From Streptosporangium becharense (GTDB lineage Bacteria; Actinomycetota; Actinomycetes; Streptosporangiales; Streptosporangiaceae), in NCBI RefSeq assembly GCF_014204985.1, contig NZ_JACHMP010000001.1, forward strand, positions 2,604,001 through 2,668,000: a stretch of 64,000 bases of DNA, in the 5' to 3' direction. Below are positions 26,225 through 34,041 of this stretch, one piece after another. A program made the position numbers and the translations under genes. The notes under the pieces were generated by a model. That model was not told the origin of the DNA. It saw nothing but the letters and a program-made list of their open reading frames with translations, and did no database searches. Each line of letters begins with the position of its first letter. Within the stretch, counting starts at the first letter, position 1.

Positions 26225-27571
26225 GTGACTCCGGATGAGATCGAGAACGCCGTCAACGCCGGCATGCCCCGAGCCGTCGACGACCTCAAACGGCTCGTCG
26301 CCATCCCCTCGGTGGCCTTCCCCGGCCACCCCGAGGAGCCGGTGCTCGCCGCCGCCGCGATGACCGAGGAGCTGCTGCGCAGCGCCGGGCTGCCCCACGT
26401 CCGCCGGATCCCGGTGGACGGCAGCTTCCCCGCCGTCTACGCCGAGGCCCCGGCGCCTCCCGGCGCCCCCACCGTGCTCCTGTACGCGCACTACGACGTG
26501 CAGCCGGCGGGCGACCCGGCCCTCTGGCGCACCCCGGCCTTCGAGCCCACGGAGATCGACGGCGCCGTCTACGGCCGCGGCGCCGCCGACGACAAGTCGG
26601 GCGTCATCTCCCATGTCGCCGCGCTCCGCGCCTTCCAGGGCCGCTTCCCGGTGGGCGTCAAGGTCATCATCGAGGGCCAGGAGGAGTACGCCGGCGAGCG
26701 TCTGGAGGCGTTCGTCGAGCGCAACCCCGAGCTGCTGCGCGCCGACGCGATCGTGGTCGCCGACACCGGTAACCCGAAGGTGGGCGACCCGTCGGTCACG
26801 ACCTCGCTCCGCGGCATGGGCGCCTTCACCGTCGAGGTCCGCACCCTGAAGGAGTCGCTGCACAGCGGCTCGTTCGGCGGCGCCGCCCCGGACGCCCTCG
26901 CGGCGCTCATCCGGATGCTCGCCGCGCTCCACGACGACCACGGTGACATCCGCGTCCCCGGCCTGCCCCGGGGCACCTTCCTCGGCTCCGGCCCGTCGGA
27001 GGAGGAGTTCCGGGCCACCGCGGGCGTGCTCGACGGGGTGTCCCTGGTCGGTTCCGGCTCGCTGGCCGACCGGCTGTGGGCCTCCTACGCCATCACGGTC
27101 ACCGGCCTGGACGTGCCCACGGTCTCCGGCGCCATCAACGCGGTCCAGTCGGTCGCCCGGGCACGGGTGACAGTGCGGGTCCCCCCGGCGGGTGACCCGA
27201 AGACCACCGTCGAGGCCGTGGTCGACTTCCTGCGGCAGGTCGCCCCGTGGGGTGTGCAGGTGGACGTCGGCGACTACACGGTGGGCTCCGGCTATCTGGC
27301 CGACAGCGGCGGCGCGGCCCGCACCGCGCTGAACCGGGCCATGGAGCACGCCTTCGGCCGCCCGCCGCGCGACGTCGGCGCCGGCGGGTCGATCCCGCTG
27401 GTCTCCACGTTCGCCAGGCAGTTCCCGGCCGCGACGATCCTGCTCTTCGGCGCCGAGGACGACGACGCCTCGATCCACGCACCCAACGAGCGGGTCGACC
27501 TCGGGGAGCTGCACCGCACGGTCCTCGCCGAGGCGCTCTTCCTCCAGGAGTACGCCTCCGCGACCTCCTGA
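26225..27571 (+). CDS. M20-family dipeptidase / metallopeptidase
   Basis: A 448-residue cytoplasmic zinc peptidase of the M20 group. The metal and catalytic motifs are all present: LLYAHYDVQPAGD, GRGAADDKSG, the catalytic Glu pair in IEGQEEYAG, ADTGNP, and the C-terminal ASIHAPNERVD. A dimerisation lid domain lies between. Members hydrolyse dipeptides, carnosine-like compounds or N-acyl amino acids. The start is a GTG preceded by a G-rich site (GGGGGA). A strong terminator pair follows, so it is transcribed alone. Confidence 0.92.
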   Translation: MTPDEIENAVNAGMPRAVDDLKRLVAIPSVAFPGHPEEPVLAAAAMTEELLRSAGLPHVRRIPVDGSFPAVYAEAPAPPGAPTVLLYAHYDVQPAGDPALWRTPAFEPTEIDGAVYGRGAADDKSGVISHVAALRAFQGRFPVGVKVIIEGQEEYAGERLEAFVERNPELLRADAIVVADTGNPKVGDPSVTTSLRGMGAFTVEVRTLKESLHSGSFGGAAPDALAALIRMLAALHDDHGDIRVPGLPRGTFLGSGPSEEEFRATAGVLDGVSLVGSGSLADRLWASYAITVTGLDVPTVSGAINAVQSVARARVTVRVPPAGDPKTTVEAVVDFLRQVAPWGVQVDVGDYTVGSGYLADSGGAARTALNRAMEHAFGRPPRDVGAGGSIPLVSTFARQFPAATILLFGAEDDDASIHAPNERVDLGELHRTVLAEALFLQEYASATS

Positions 27572-27576
27572 CGCAC

Positions 27577-27629
27577 CGGCCCTTCGGGTTCCGCGTGGAT
27601 TCAGGTCACGCGCGAAACCCGAAGGGCCG
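27577..27629 (+). terminator. Hairpin immediately after dipeptidase gene
   Basis: Two 19-base arms (27577-27595 and 27611-27629) pair with a single mismatch around a 15-base loop, 5 bases after the stop codon. It is the first of two terminator-like structures here. Confidence 0.7.
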
Positions 27630-27642
27630 TCCCGCCCGTCCG

Positions 27643-27674
27643 AGGCGCCCTCCCGGGAGGAGGGTGCCTTTTTT
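27643..27674 (+). terminator. Rho-independent terminator with T6 tract
   Basis: A GC-rich stem around CCCGGG (GGCGCCCTCC pairing with GGAGGGTGCC, one G-T) is followed directly by six T. It is the only classic terminator with a T-run noticed in the window. From here to 27830 the gap holds no gene that I can support. Confidence 0.88.
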
Positions 27675-27832
27675 GTCTGCTTCCGGCCCCCGGGCTTCCG
27701 CCCACCCCCACCGGCTCTTCCGGGCTTCCCCCCTCCGTCGACCTCCGCCCTCCGTGGGCTTCCACCGCTTCGACGTGCGGGACCATCCGCCTCCCATTTC
27801 ACCCGCAGGGCGTCCGGCTGCTACTTTTTGTA

Positions 27833-27844
27833 CTGACCGGTCAG
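27833..27844. promoter_or_regulatory. Candidate TetR operator CTGACCGGTCAG
   Basis: A perfect 12-bp palindrome within TACTGACCGGTCAG lies 25 bases before the start of the ABC gene, in a locally AT-rich stretch that is probably the promoter. The third gene of the operon encodes a TetR repressor, so autoregulation through this site is the natural reading. Confidence 0.75.
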
Positions 27845-27869
27845 ATTAAAGAGATGCGGGAGGGACGCG

Positions 27870-28703
27870 GTGTACGACGGGGTGGAGGTGCGTGCGACCG
27901 GACTGTCGCTGCGCGGCGAGCACGGATGGGCCTACCGCGACGTGACCGTCGCGGCCGCCCCCGGCAGCCTCACGGCCGTCACCGGCCAGGCCGGCAGCGG
28001 CCGCACCAGCCTGCTGCTCACCCTGGCGGGGCGGATGAAGCCGACCTCGGGCACGCTCACCGTCGGCGGCGCCACCACCCCCAGGGTGATCCGGCGGCTG
28101 GCCGCGCTCGGCCTCGTCGATGGGGTGAACGACCTGGACGCGGCGCTCTCGGTCCGCGAACACGTCCGTGAACGGACACCGTCCCCGCCGTGGAACCGCC
28201 ACCGGTCCGAGCGGGCCGAGGCCGCGTTCGCCCTGGCGGACCTCGACCTGTCCCCCGGCGACCGGACGCTCGCCCGGCACCTGGGGCGTGAGCGGCGCAT
28301 CCGGCTGGGTATCGCGCTCGCCCTGCTCGACCGGCCCGGCCTGCTGGTCCTCGACAACGTCGACACCGGCCTGTCCCGCGACCGGCGCGCGGCACTGACC
28401 GCCACCCTGCGGGACCTCGCCGGCCGGGGCCTGACCGTCGTCCTGTCGTGCATCGAGAGCGACCTGCCGGAGCAGGTCCGTCTTCCCTCCCCCGACGCCG
28501 GGCCTCCCCACCCCACTCCCGACACCGAACCCCCTGGCCCCGACGCCGACCCTCCTCACTCCTCCCCCGACGCCGGGCCCCCTCTCCGCGTCCCCGGTGC
28601 ACGGCCCGGTCCTCCCGGACCGGAGGAGACTGAACCGGGGCACGGCGCGGACGACCGGGACGGGAAGCGGCGGGACGACCGGGACGAGGGGGGAGGGCGA
28701 TGA
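27870..28703 (+). CDS. ABC-type ATP-binding protein with degenerate motifs (YhgE/Pip partner)
   Basis: A 277-residue protein. Residues 1-205 have the ABC ATPase fold, but the signature motifs depart from consensus. The P-loop reads GQAGSGRTS with Arg in place of the invariant Lys, the LSGGQ region reads HLGRERRIRLGIALALL, and Walker B reads GLLVLDNVDTGL without the catalytic Glu. The C-terminal 70 residues are a low-complexity Pro/Asp/Gly tail. GTG start with GGGAGGGA upstream. It overlaps the YhgE/Pip gene by ATGA. Such ATPase-like proteins are known beside YhgE/Pip genes in actinobacteria. Whether this one hydrolyses ATP is doubtful from the sequence. Confidence 0.82.
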   Translation: MYDGVEVRATGLSLRGEHGWAYRDVTVAAAPGSLTAVTGQAGSGRTSLLLTLAGRMKPTSGTLTVGGATTPRVIRRLAALGLVDGVNDLDAALSVREHVRERTPSPPWNRHRSERAEAAFALADLDLSPGDRTLARHLGRERRIRLGIALALLDRPGLLVLDNVDTGLSRDRRAALTATLRDLAGRGLTVVLSCIESDLPEQVRLPSPDAGPPHPTPDTEPPGPDADPPHSSPDAGPPLRVPGARPGPPGPEETEPGHGADDRDGKRRDDRDEGGGR

Positions 28704-30973
28704 GACCGCTGCGGGCAGCCACCCTGGAGTTGCGGCGTTTCACCCGGTCACGGCTGACCCGGGCGGCACTCGCCGGGGTGGTGATGCTGCCGCTGCTGTA
28801 CGCGGGACTGTACCTGTGGTCCTTCTGGGATCCGCAAGGACACCTGGACCGCGTCCCGGTGGCGCTGGTCGTGGAGGACAGGCCGGCGACCGTCGACGGC
28901 ACGACGGTCGACGCGGGCCGCGAGCTGGCCGAGGAGCTACGCGAGCGCGGCACCTTCGACTGGCACCCGGTGAACGCGCGGCAGGCGGCCGACGGCGTGC
29001 ACGACGGCAGCTTTTATCTCTCCCTCACCGTCCCCGCCGACTTCAGCGCCCGGCTCGCCTCCCCCGCGGGCGACGGCACCCCGGTCCCCGCCGAACTGGG
29101 CGTGCAGGTGGACACCGGACGCAGCTACATCATGGGGTCCATCTCCGACGCGGTGTTCGCCGAGGTCAAGGCCGCCGCGAGCCGTACCGCGCTGAAGGAC
29201 TACTGGGACAGCGTCTTCGTCTCCTTCGGGAAGCTGCACGACGCCACCGTCCAGGCCGCCGACGGCGCGGACGAACTGCACGACGGCACCGCCAAGGCCG
29301 GCAGGGGCGCCGCCACCCTCGGTGAGGGTCTCGGCGAGGCCGGGAACGGGGCCCACCGGCTCGCCGTGGGCCTCGGCAGCGCCGACACCGCCGTCGGCAG
29401 GCTGTCGGCCGGGGCCCGGGAGCTGACCTCGGGGCTCCGCCGCGCGGAGAACGGCTCACGCGAGCTGGGCCGGGGCCTGGCCGCGCTGCGGAAAGGCGCC
29501 GAGCGGATCGCCGACGGCAACGCGCAGGCGTACCGGCAGGTCCACTCCCAGGTGGCGGCGGTGAACCGGGTCGCCGACGACGTCACCGGCGTGCTGGAGC
29601 GTGACGGGGCACGGATCCAGGAGTTCGCACGGGCCGTCGAGCAAGGCGTGGACCTGGTCGCCGACGGCGCGGGAACGCTGCCCGCCGGGCTCCGGGAAGG
29701 GGCCGAGCAGTCCGCGGAACAGTCCCGGCGGCTGCGGGCGTGGCTGGACGCCAACCCCGAGGCCGACCCGGAGCTGCGGGCCATCGCCGACCGGCTCGCC
29801 TCCGCCACCGGGCAGGTGGCCGGCAACCTGACGGGAGCCGCCGACGGCGGGGCCGCGGACCGGCTGCGGCACGACGCCCGGCGGATCTCCGAGCTCGCGG
29901 GCCGCACCGCGGAGGTCGTCCCGGGCCTGGGGCACCGGTTTGACCAGGCCAGGCGGAAGCTCGACGAACTGGACAAGGGCCTGGGCACACTGGCGGAGGG
30001 GTCGGCCGAACTGCACGCGGGCCTGACGAAGGCCGGCACGGCGGGCGGCACCCTGACCTCCGGCCTCGCCCGGCTCGGTGACGGGTCCGCACGGCTCGGC
30101 GACGGGCTGGCGCAGCTGGGCGGCGGCATCGTCAGGCTGAACGACGGCGCCGCCCGGGTGGACACCGGCATCGGCCGGCTGCGCACCGGCGCGGACGAGC
30201 TCAGCGCGGGCATCGGCAGGCTGGCCGACGGCTCCAGGGAACTGAGCGACAAGCTCGGCGACGGCGCCGGGGAGATCCCCGACTACGACGGGGACGAACG
30301 GGCGAGCCGCGCCGGCGTGATGAGCGACCCCGTCCGGCTGGACGAACGGATCCTCAACGAGGTGCCCGACTACGGCACCGGGTTCGCGCCGTTCTTCGTC
30401 CCGCTGGCGCTCTGGGTCGGCGCGATGGTGGCCTACATGGTGCTGCGTCCGCTCAACCCACGCCTGCTCGCCGGTACGGCGCCCGCCTGGCGGATCGTCG
30501 CGGGCGGCTGGCTGCCCGCGCTGGCCCTGGCCGCCGCCCAGGTGGGGGTGCTGCTCGCGGTGATCCGGTTCGGGCTCGGCATGGAGGCCGCGCACTGGGC
30601 GGGGGTCGCCGGGTTCCTGCTGCTGGCCGCGGCGGCGTTCACCGCGCTCGTGCAGGCGGTCAACGCGCTGCTCGGCCCGCCGGGCAGGATCGTGGTGCTG
30701 GCGTTGCTGATGCTCCAGCTCACCTCGGCCGCCGGGACGTACCCGATCGAGACCTCGCCGGGCTTCTTCCGGACGATCTCCCCGTGGCTCCCGATGAGCT
30801 GGGTGGTCAGCGCACTGCGGCGGCTGATCAGCGGCGGCGACCTCACCGTGGTCTGGCAGGCGTGCGGCGTGCTGACCGCGTTCACCGCGCTGGGCCTGGC
30901 GCTGAGCGTCCACGCCGTGCACCGGGGCCGCACCTGGTCGATGCGCCGCCTCCATCCGGAACTGGCGTTGTGA
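28700..30973 (+). CDS. YhgE/Pip-family membrane protein (putative exporter)
   Basis: A 757-residue YhgE/Pip protein: one TM helix near the N-terminus (AALAGVVMLPLLYAGLYLWSF), a very long outer region (about 45-550) and about five TM helices at the C-terminus (FFVPLALWVGAMVAYMVL, LALAAAQVGVLLAVI and others). The outer region repeats LxxGxxxLxxGxxxL heptad-like units (for example RLGDGSARLGDGLAQLGGG). This family is related to phage-infection protein Pip and ABC-2 type permeases. It is coupled to the ATPase-like gene before it and to the TetR gene after it. Role as an efflux or envelope export unit is inference from this context. Confidence 0.9.
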   Translation: MRPLRAATLELRRFTRSRLTRAALAGVVMLPLLYAGLYLWSFWDPQGHLDRVPVALVVEDRPATVDGTTVDAGRELAEELRERGTFDWHPVNARQAADGVHDGSFYLSLTVPADFSARLASPAGDGTPVPAELGVQVDTGRSYIMGSISDAVFAEVKAAASRTALKDYWDSVFVSFGKLHDATVQAADGADELHDGTAKAGRGAATLGEGLGEAGNGAHRLAVGLGSADTAVGRLSAGARELTSGLRRAENGSRELGRGLAALRKGAERIADGNAQAYRQVHSQVAAVNRVADDVTGVLERDGARIQEFARAVEQGVDLVADGAGTLPAGLREGAEQSAEQSRRLRAWLDANPEADPELRAIADRLASATGQVAGNLTGAADGGAADRLRHDARRISELAGRTAEVVPGLGHRFDQARRKLDELDKGLGTLAEGSAELHAGLTKAGTAGGTLTSGLARLGDGSARLGDGLAQLGGGIVRLNDGAARVDTGIGRLRTGADELSAGIGRLADGSRELSDKLGDGAGEIPDYDGDERASRAGVMSDPVRLDERILNEVPDYGTGFAPFFVPLALWVGAMVAYMVLRPLNPRLLAGTAPAWRIVAGGWLPALALAAAQVGVLLAVIRFGLGMEAAHWAGVAGFLLLAAAAFTALVQAVNALLGPPGRIVVLALLMLQLTSAAGTYPIETSPGFFRTISPWLPMSWVVSALRRLISGGDLTVVWQACGVLTAFTALGLALSVHAVHRGRTWSMRRLHPELAL

Positions 30974-31617
30974 CTACGGTTACCCCCATGGCACAGCAGC
31001 GGACCGGCCCCGCGAACGCGAACGCGCGGGGCGACAGGGGGGACGGGCGGCGGGCCGGGACACGGCTCCGGGTGTTCACCGCGGCGGTGGAGGTGATCGC
31101 GGAGCAGGGCTACACCTCGGCCACGGTCGAGGCGATCGCCGAGCGCGCCGGAGTCGCCAAGGGCACCGTGTTCTACAACTTCGGCAGCAAGGAGGCGCTC
31201 TTCTCGGCGTTGCTCGAACACGGGATCGGCCGGATGGCCGACGCGCTGGGTGAGGCCGCCGCAGGCGCCCCGGCCCCGCTGGACGCGCTGGACGCGGTCG
31301 TCCTGGCGCAGCTGCGGTTCTTCGAGGAGTACGGCGCCTTCGCCCGGGTGCTCCTCACCGAAATGTGGCGTACGGCCTGGCAGGACGCGGTGGCCGGGCT
31401 GCGCGAACGCGCGCTCGGCGTCTACGCGGACGTGCTGCGGCGGGCGGTCGCCGACGGGCTGGTCCGCGAGGACCTGGACGTGGAAACCGCGGCGACCGCC
31501 GTCTTCGGCATGGTGCTGACCGTCTCGATCGAACGCCGGGCCCTCCACCCCGACCGGCCGGTCGAGCAGGTCCACGCCACCCTCACCGACCTCCTGCACG
31601 GCAGGGTCGCCCGGTAG
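30970..31617 (+). CDS. TetR-family transcriptional repressor
   Basis: A 215-residue TetR regulator. The N-terminal helix-turn-helix is TSATVEAIAERAGVAKGTVFYNFGSKEALF, given here as family pattern T-A-T-V-IA--AGV--GT-Y--F--KE-L. The C-terminal ligand-binding region (LRFFEEYGAFARVLLTEMW) follows. GTG 30970 forms a GTGA overlap with the YhgE/Pip stop and is chosen for translational coupling; ATG 30988 is equally possible and neither has a good ribosome site. The palindrome CTGACCGGTCAG ahead of the operon is the probable target. It converges on the cysteine dioxygenase gene with 19 bases between stops. Confidence 0.9.
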   Translation: MTTVTPMAQQRTGPANANARGDRGDGRRAGTRLRVFTAAVEVIAEQGYTSATVEAIAERAGVAKGTVFYNFGSKEALFSALLEHGIGRMADALGEAAAGAPAPLDALDAVVLAQLRFFEEYGAFARVLLTEMWRTAWQDAVAGLRERALGVYADVLRRAVADGLVREDLDVETAATAVFGMVLTVSIERRALHPDRPVEQVHATLTDLLHGRVAR

Positions 31618-31636
31618 CGGTGGCGGGCAGGCGCCG

Positions 31637-32173
31637 CTAGCCGGCGACGGGCAGGACCGGCAGGTCGTAGACGCGGCGGACGCTGCTACGGACGGCGCGG
31701 AGGTCGGCACCGTAGACGTGGAGCGAGATGGCCGTCTCCTCGCCCGTGTTGTGCACCCGGTGGATGTCACCGGGCGGGGCGAAGCCGCTGACCTCGCCGA
31801 CGCGGTTGGCGGCGCGGCCGATCTCGGTGAGATGGTCGCCGTGGTCGCGGTAGAGCGTCTCGTACTCCACGCCCTGGAGCACGCCGAACACGCACCAGGT
31901 GATGTGGTCGTGGATCACCGTCTTCTGACCCGGCCGCCAGACCACGGCCATGATCGAGAAGGCCGGTTCGGCATGGAGGGTGTGGCCGACATAGTGGCCG
32001 GGGTCTCCGAGACGTTCCTCCTCGGTGAGGATCTCCGGGGACGGCAGCCGCCGGCGCAGCAGGCCGGCGACGGCGAAGGCCGTCTCCCTGGGGCGGGCGG
32101 ACGGGCTGAGGAGCTTTCTGACTTCCGTGACCAGCTCCGCCAGCCCCGGGCGGGTGAGCGTCATCGTTGTCAT
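31637..32173 (-). CDS. Cysteine dioxygenase type I
   Basis: A 178-residue cupin of the bacterial cysteine dioxygenase family, which oxidises L-cysteine to cysteine sulfinate with non-heme iron. The iron ligands fit: His88 and His90 in VIHDHITW, and His138 in GDIHRVHN. The first cupin motif ends GVLQGVEYETLY. The bacterial pattern lacks the Cys-Tyr cofactor of mammalian enzymes. ATG 32173 is chosen; another ATG lies 3 codons inside. It diverges from a LysR regulator across 74 bases, so LysR control is likely. Confidence 0.9.
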   Translation of the reverse strand: MTTMTLTRPGLAELVTEVRKLLSPSARPRETAFAVAGLLRRRLPSPEILTEEERLGDPGHYVGHTLHAEPAFSIMAVVWRPGQKTVIHDHITWCVFGVLQGVEYETLYRDHGDHLTEIGRAANRVGEVSGFAPPGDIHRVHNTGEETAISLHVYGADLRAVRSSVRRVYDLPVLPVAG

Positions 32174-32228
32174 GGTTCCAGGGTGCGCCGGACCACCCAT
32201 AGGGTCTAATGCCGACTTTCCACCTCAT

Positions 32229-32240
32229 CCATAGTTATGG
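32229..32240. promoter_or_regulatory. Palindrome CCATA-N2-TATGG between cysteine dioxygenase and LysR genes
   Basis: An AT-rich dyad in the 74-base divergent gap, flanked by TCAT on the left and GATGA on the right, which extends the symmetry imperfectly. It lies 7 bases before the LysR GTG. Position and symmetry suit a LysR-type recognition site serving both genes. Confidence 0.6.
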
Positions 32241-32247
32241 TTGATGA

Positions 32248-33186
32248 GTGCTTGATATCGTGCGGCTCCGCGTCCTGGCCGCGGTGGCCAGGCACGGCTC
32301 GGTGACCGCGGCGGCCAGGGAACTGCACTACTCGCAGCCCTCGGTGAGCCACCACCTCGCCAGGCTCGAAGCCGAGACCGGGGCCAAGCTGGTCCAGCGG
32401 GTCGGCCGGGGCATCCGGCTGACCGAGGCGGGCCGGTTGCTGGCCGAGCGGGCCACCGAGATCATCGGCCGCGTCGACTCGGCCGCCGCCGAACTGTCGG
32501 CGCACGTGGGCCTGCACGCCGGCCGGGTCAGGCTGGCCGCCTTCCCCTCGGCGCTGGGGACGTTCGTGCCCCGGGCCGCCGCCGCCCTCACCGAACGACA
32601 CCCCGGCCTGGAGCTGCGGCTGACCGAGACCGAACCCCCCGACGCGCTGCGCATGCTCCGGGCGGGTCACGTGGACGTGGCGGTGATCTTCCGCTATGAC
32701 GACACCGCCCCGGAGGACGACGGCATCCGCCTGACCCACCTGCTGGACGACCCCAGCTACCTGATCGCCGCGGACCCGGCCGCCGGCTCGATCACGCATC
32801 GGACCGGTGACCCGGCCGCGCATCGGGGCGGTCATCTGACCGCGCATCGAGCCGGTGGCCTGGCCGCGCATCGGCGTTCCCGGTGGATCGGGGGTTGCGA
32901 GCGGTGCCGCAGCCACCTGCTGGAGCTGTGCGCCAGGGAGGGCTTCGAACCGGAGATCTCCTTCACGACGGACGACATCGTCGCCGTCCAGGCCCTCGTC
33001 GCCGCCGGGATCGGGGTGACGGTCCTGCCCGGTCTCGCCCTGTGGGCCCACCGGCACCCCGCAGTCAGCGCGACCGAGATCCCCGGCTCGATCCGCCACG
33101 TCCACGCCGCCGCCTACGGCGAACCTCCCGACCCGCCCGCCACCACCGCCCTGCTGGCCGCCCTGGTCACGGCCGCGGGACCGTGA
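32248..33186 (+). CDS. LysR-family regulator with internal 8-residue repeat insertion
   Basis: A 312-residue LysR regulator. The N-terminal winged helix is standard (LRVLAAVARHGSVTAAARELHYSQPSVSHHL as family pattern). The effector domain starts VRLAAFPSALGTFVPRA and ends with AGIGVTVLPGLAL. Between its two halves, residues about 183-210 form an insertion of three and a half 8-residue units of the type AHRxGxLA, encoded by a 24-bp tandem repeat. The effector domain is otherwise intact, so the gene is probably functional. GTG start without a clear ribosome site. Likely controls the divergent cysteine dioxygenase gene. Confidence 0.88.
   Translation: MLDIVRLRVLAAVARHGSVTAAARELHYSQPSVSHHLARLEAETGAKLVQRVGRGIRLTEAGRLLAERATEIIGRVDSAAAELSAHVGLHAGRVRLAAFPSALGTFVPRAAAALTERHPGLELRLTETEPPDALRMLRAGHVDVAVIFRYDDTAPEDDGIRLTHLLDDPSYLIAADPAAGSITHRTGDPAAHRGGHLTAHRAGGLAAHRRSRWIGGCERCRSHLLELCAREGFEPEISFTTDDIVAVQALVAAGIGVTVLPGLALWAHRHPAVSATEIPGSIRHVHAAAYGEPPDPPATTALLAALVTAAGP
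32794..32876 (+). repeat. In-frame 24-bp tandem repeat inside LysR gene
   Basis: Units start at 32794, 32818, 32842 and a partial one at 32866. They share GCGCATCG at the head and GGTG-CC-GGCC at the tail. The period is a multiple of three, so the frame is kept and the protein gains histidine-arginine-glycine octapeptides. Confidence 0.9.
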
Positions 33187-33201
33187 AGCTACCGTACCTG
33201 G

Positions 33202-33274
33202 ACATCAGGCCGAGGCATCAGGCCGGGGCATCAAGCGGGGCACCGTGCCGGGGCATCGAGCCGGGGCATCGGGC
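33202..33274. repeat. Short tandem repeat GGGGCATCGAGCC between LysR and LysE genes
   Basis: Five or six degenerate copies of a 13-17-bp GGCATC-GGCCGGG element. The element GCATCGAGCCGG also occurs in the 24-bp repeat inside the upstream LysR gene, so the two arrays are related in sequence. Confidence 0.75.
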
Positions 33275-33319
33275 GAAAACCTGCGGCGATCAGGGAGAGC
33301 GCCGGATTACCATCCGAAT

Positions 33320-33964
33320 ATGCCGGATCTGGCGACTGTCGCCCTCTTCGTCGTCGCGACCCTCGCGCTGCTGCTCGTGCCGGGGCCCGCGGTGCTCTAC
33401 ATCGTGACCCGCAGTGTCACCCAGGGACGGTCCGCCGGGCTGGTGTCGGTGCTGGGCATCCACCTCGGCTCGCTGGTCCACGTGGCCGCGGCGGCGCTGG
33501 GGGTCAGCGCTCTGCTGGCGGCCTCCGCGACGGCGTTCACGATCGTCAAGTATCTGGGTGCGGCCTACCTGGTCTACCTGGGCATACGCAAGCTGATGGC
33601 CCGGCCGGGCGGGGACGGGGTCGTCGAGCCGCCCGTGGCGAGCACGTCCCGGCTGTTCTGGGAGGGCTTCGTGGTCAACGTGCTCAACCCGAAGACCGCG
33701 ATCTTCTTCCTGGCCTTCCTCCCGCAGTTCGCCGACCCGGCGGCCGGGCCGATCGCCCCGCAGATCGTGCTGCTGGGTCTCATCTGGACGGTGCTCGGCA
33801 TGGTCAGTGACGGCGCCTACGCCCTGCTCTCCTCGGCCATGGCGGGCCGGCTGCGCCGCTCGGCCCGTGCTCGCCGGCGCCTGGACCTCACCAGCGGCTT
33901 CGTCTACCTGGGCATGGGCGCCTTCGCCGCCCTCGGCGGGGAGGGCGGCGCGGCGAAAGCCTGA
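33320..33964 (+). CDS. LysE/RhtB-family amino-acid exporter
   Basis: A 214-residue inner-membrane exporter with about six TM helices. Family motifs: VPGPAVLYIVTRSVTQGRSAGLVSVLGIHLGS (N-terminal block with the GP-P and G--G signature), YLGAAYLVYLGIRKL, and the conserved loop GFVVNVLNPKTAIFFLAFLPQF. Such proteins export basic or small neutral amino acids and derivatives. ATG 33320 matches the family N-terminus. It may be co-transcribed with LysR, though a repeat-filled gap of 133 bases separates them. Confidence 0.92.
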   Translation: MPDLATVALFVVATLALLLVPGPAVLYIVTRSVTQGRSAGLVSVLGIHLGSLVHVAAAALGVSALLAASATAFTIVKYLGAAYLVYLGIRKLMARPGGDGVVEPPVASTSRLFWEGFVVNVLNPKTAIFFLAFLPQFADPAAGPIAPQIVLLGLIWTVLGMVSDGAYALLSSAMAGRLRRSARARRRLDLTSGFVYLGMGAFAALGGEGGAAKA

Positions 33965-33984
33965 CCGGGCCCGGACGGTCGGGG

Positions 33985-34036
33985 CCCGGTCAGGCCCGGC
34001 ACCGGTCCCGCCCGGTCAGGCTCGGCACCGGTCCCG
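33985..34036. repeat. Two head-to-tail 26-bp copies between LysE and pectate lyase genes
   Basis: Copies 33985-34010 and 34011-34036 differ at one base. They fill the gap between the convergent stops. No stem-loop terminator was clear here, although CCGGTC and GACCGG-like elements could pair weakly. Confidence 0.8.
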
Positions 34037-34041
34037 CCGGG

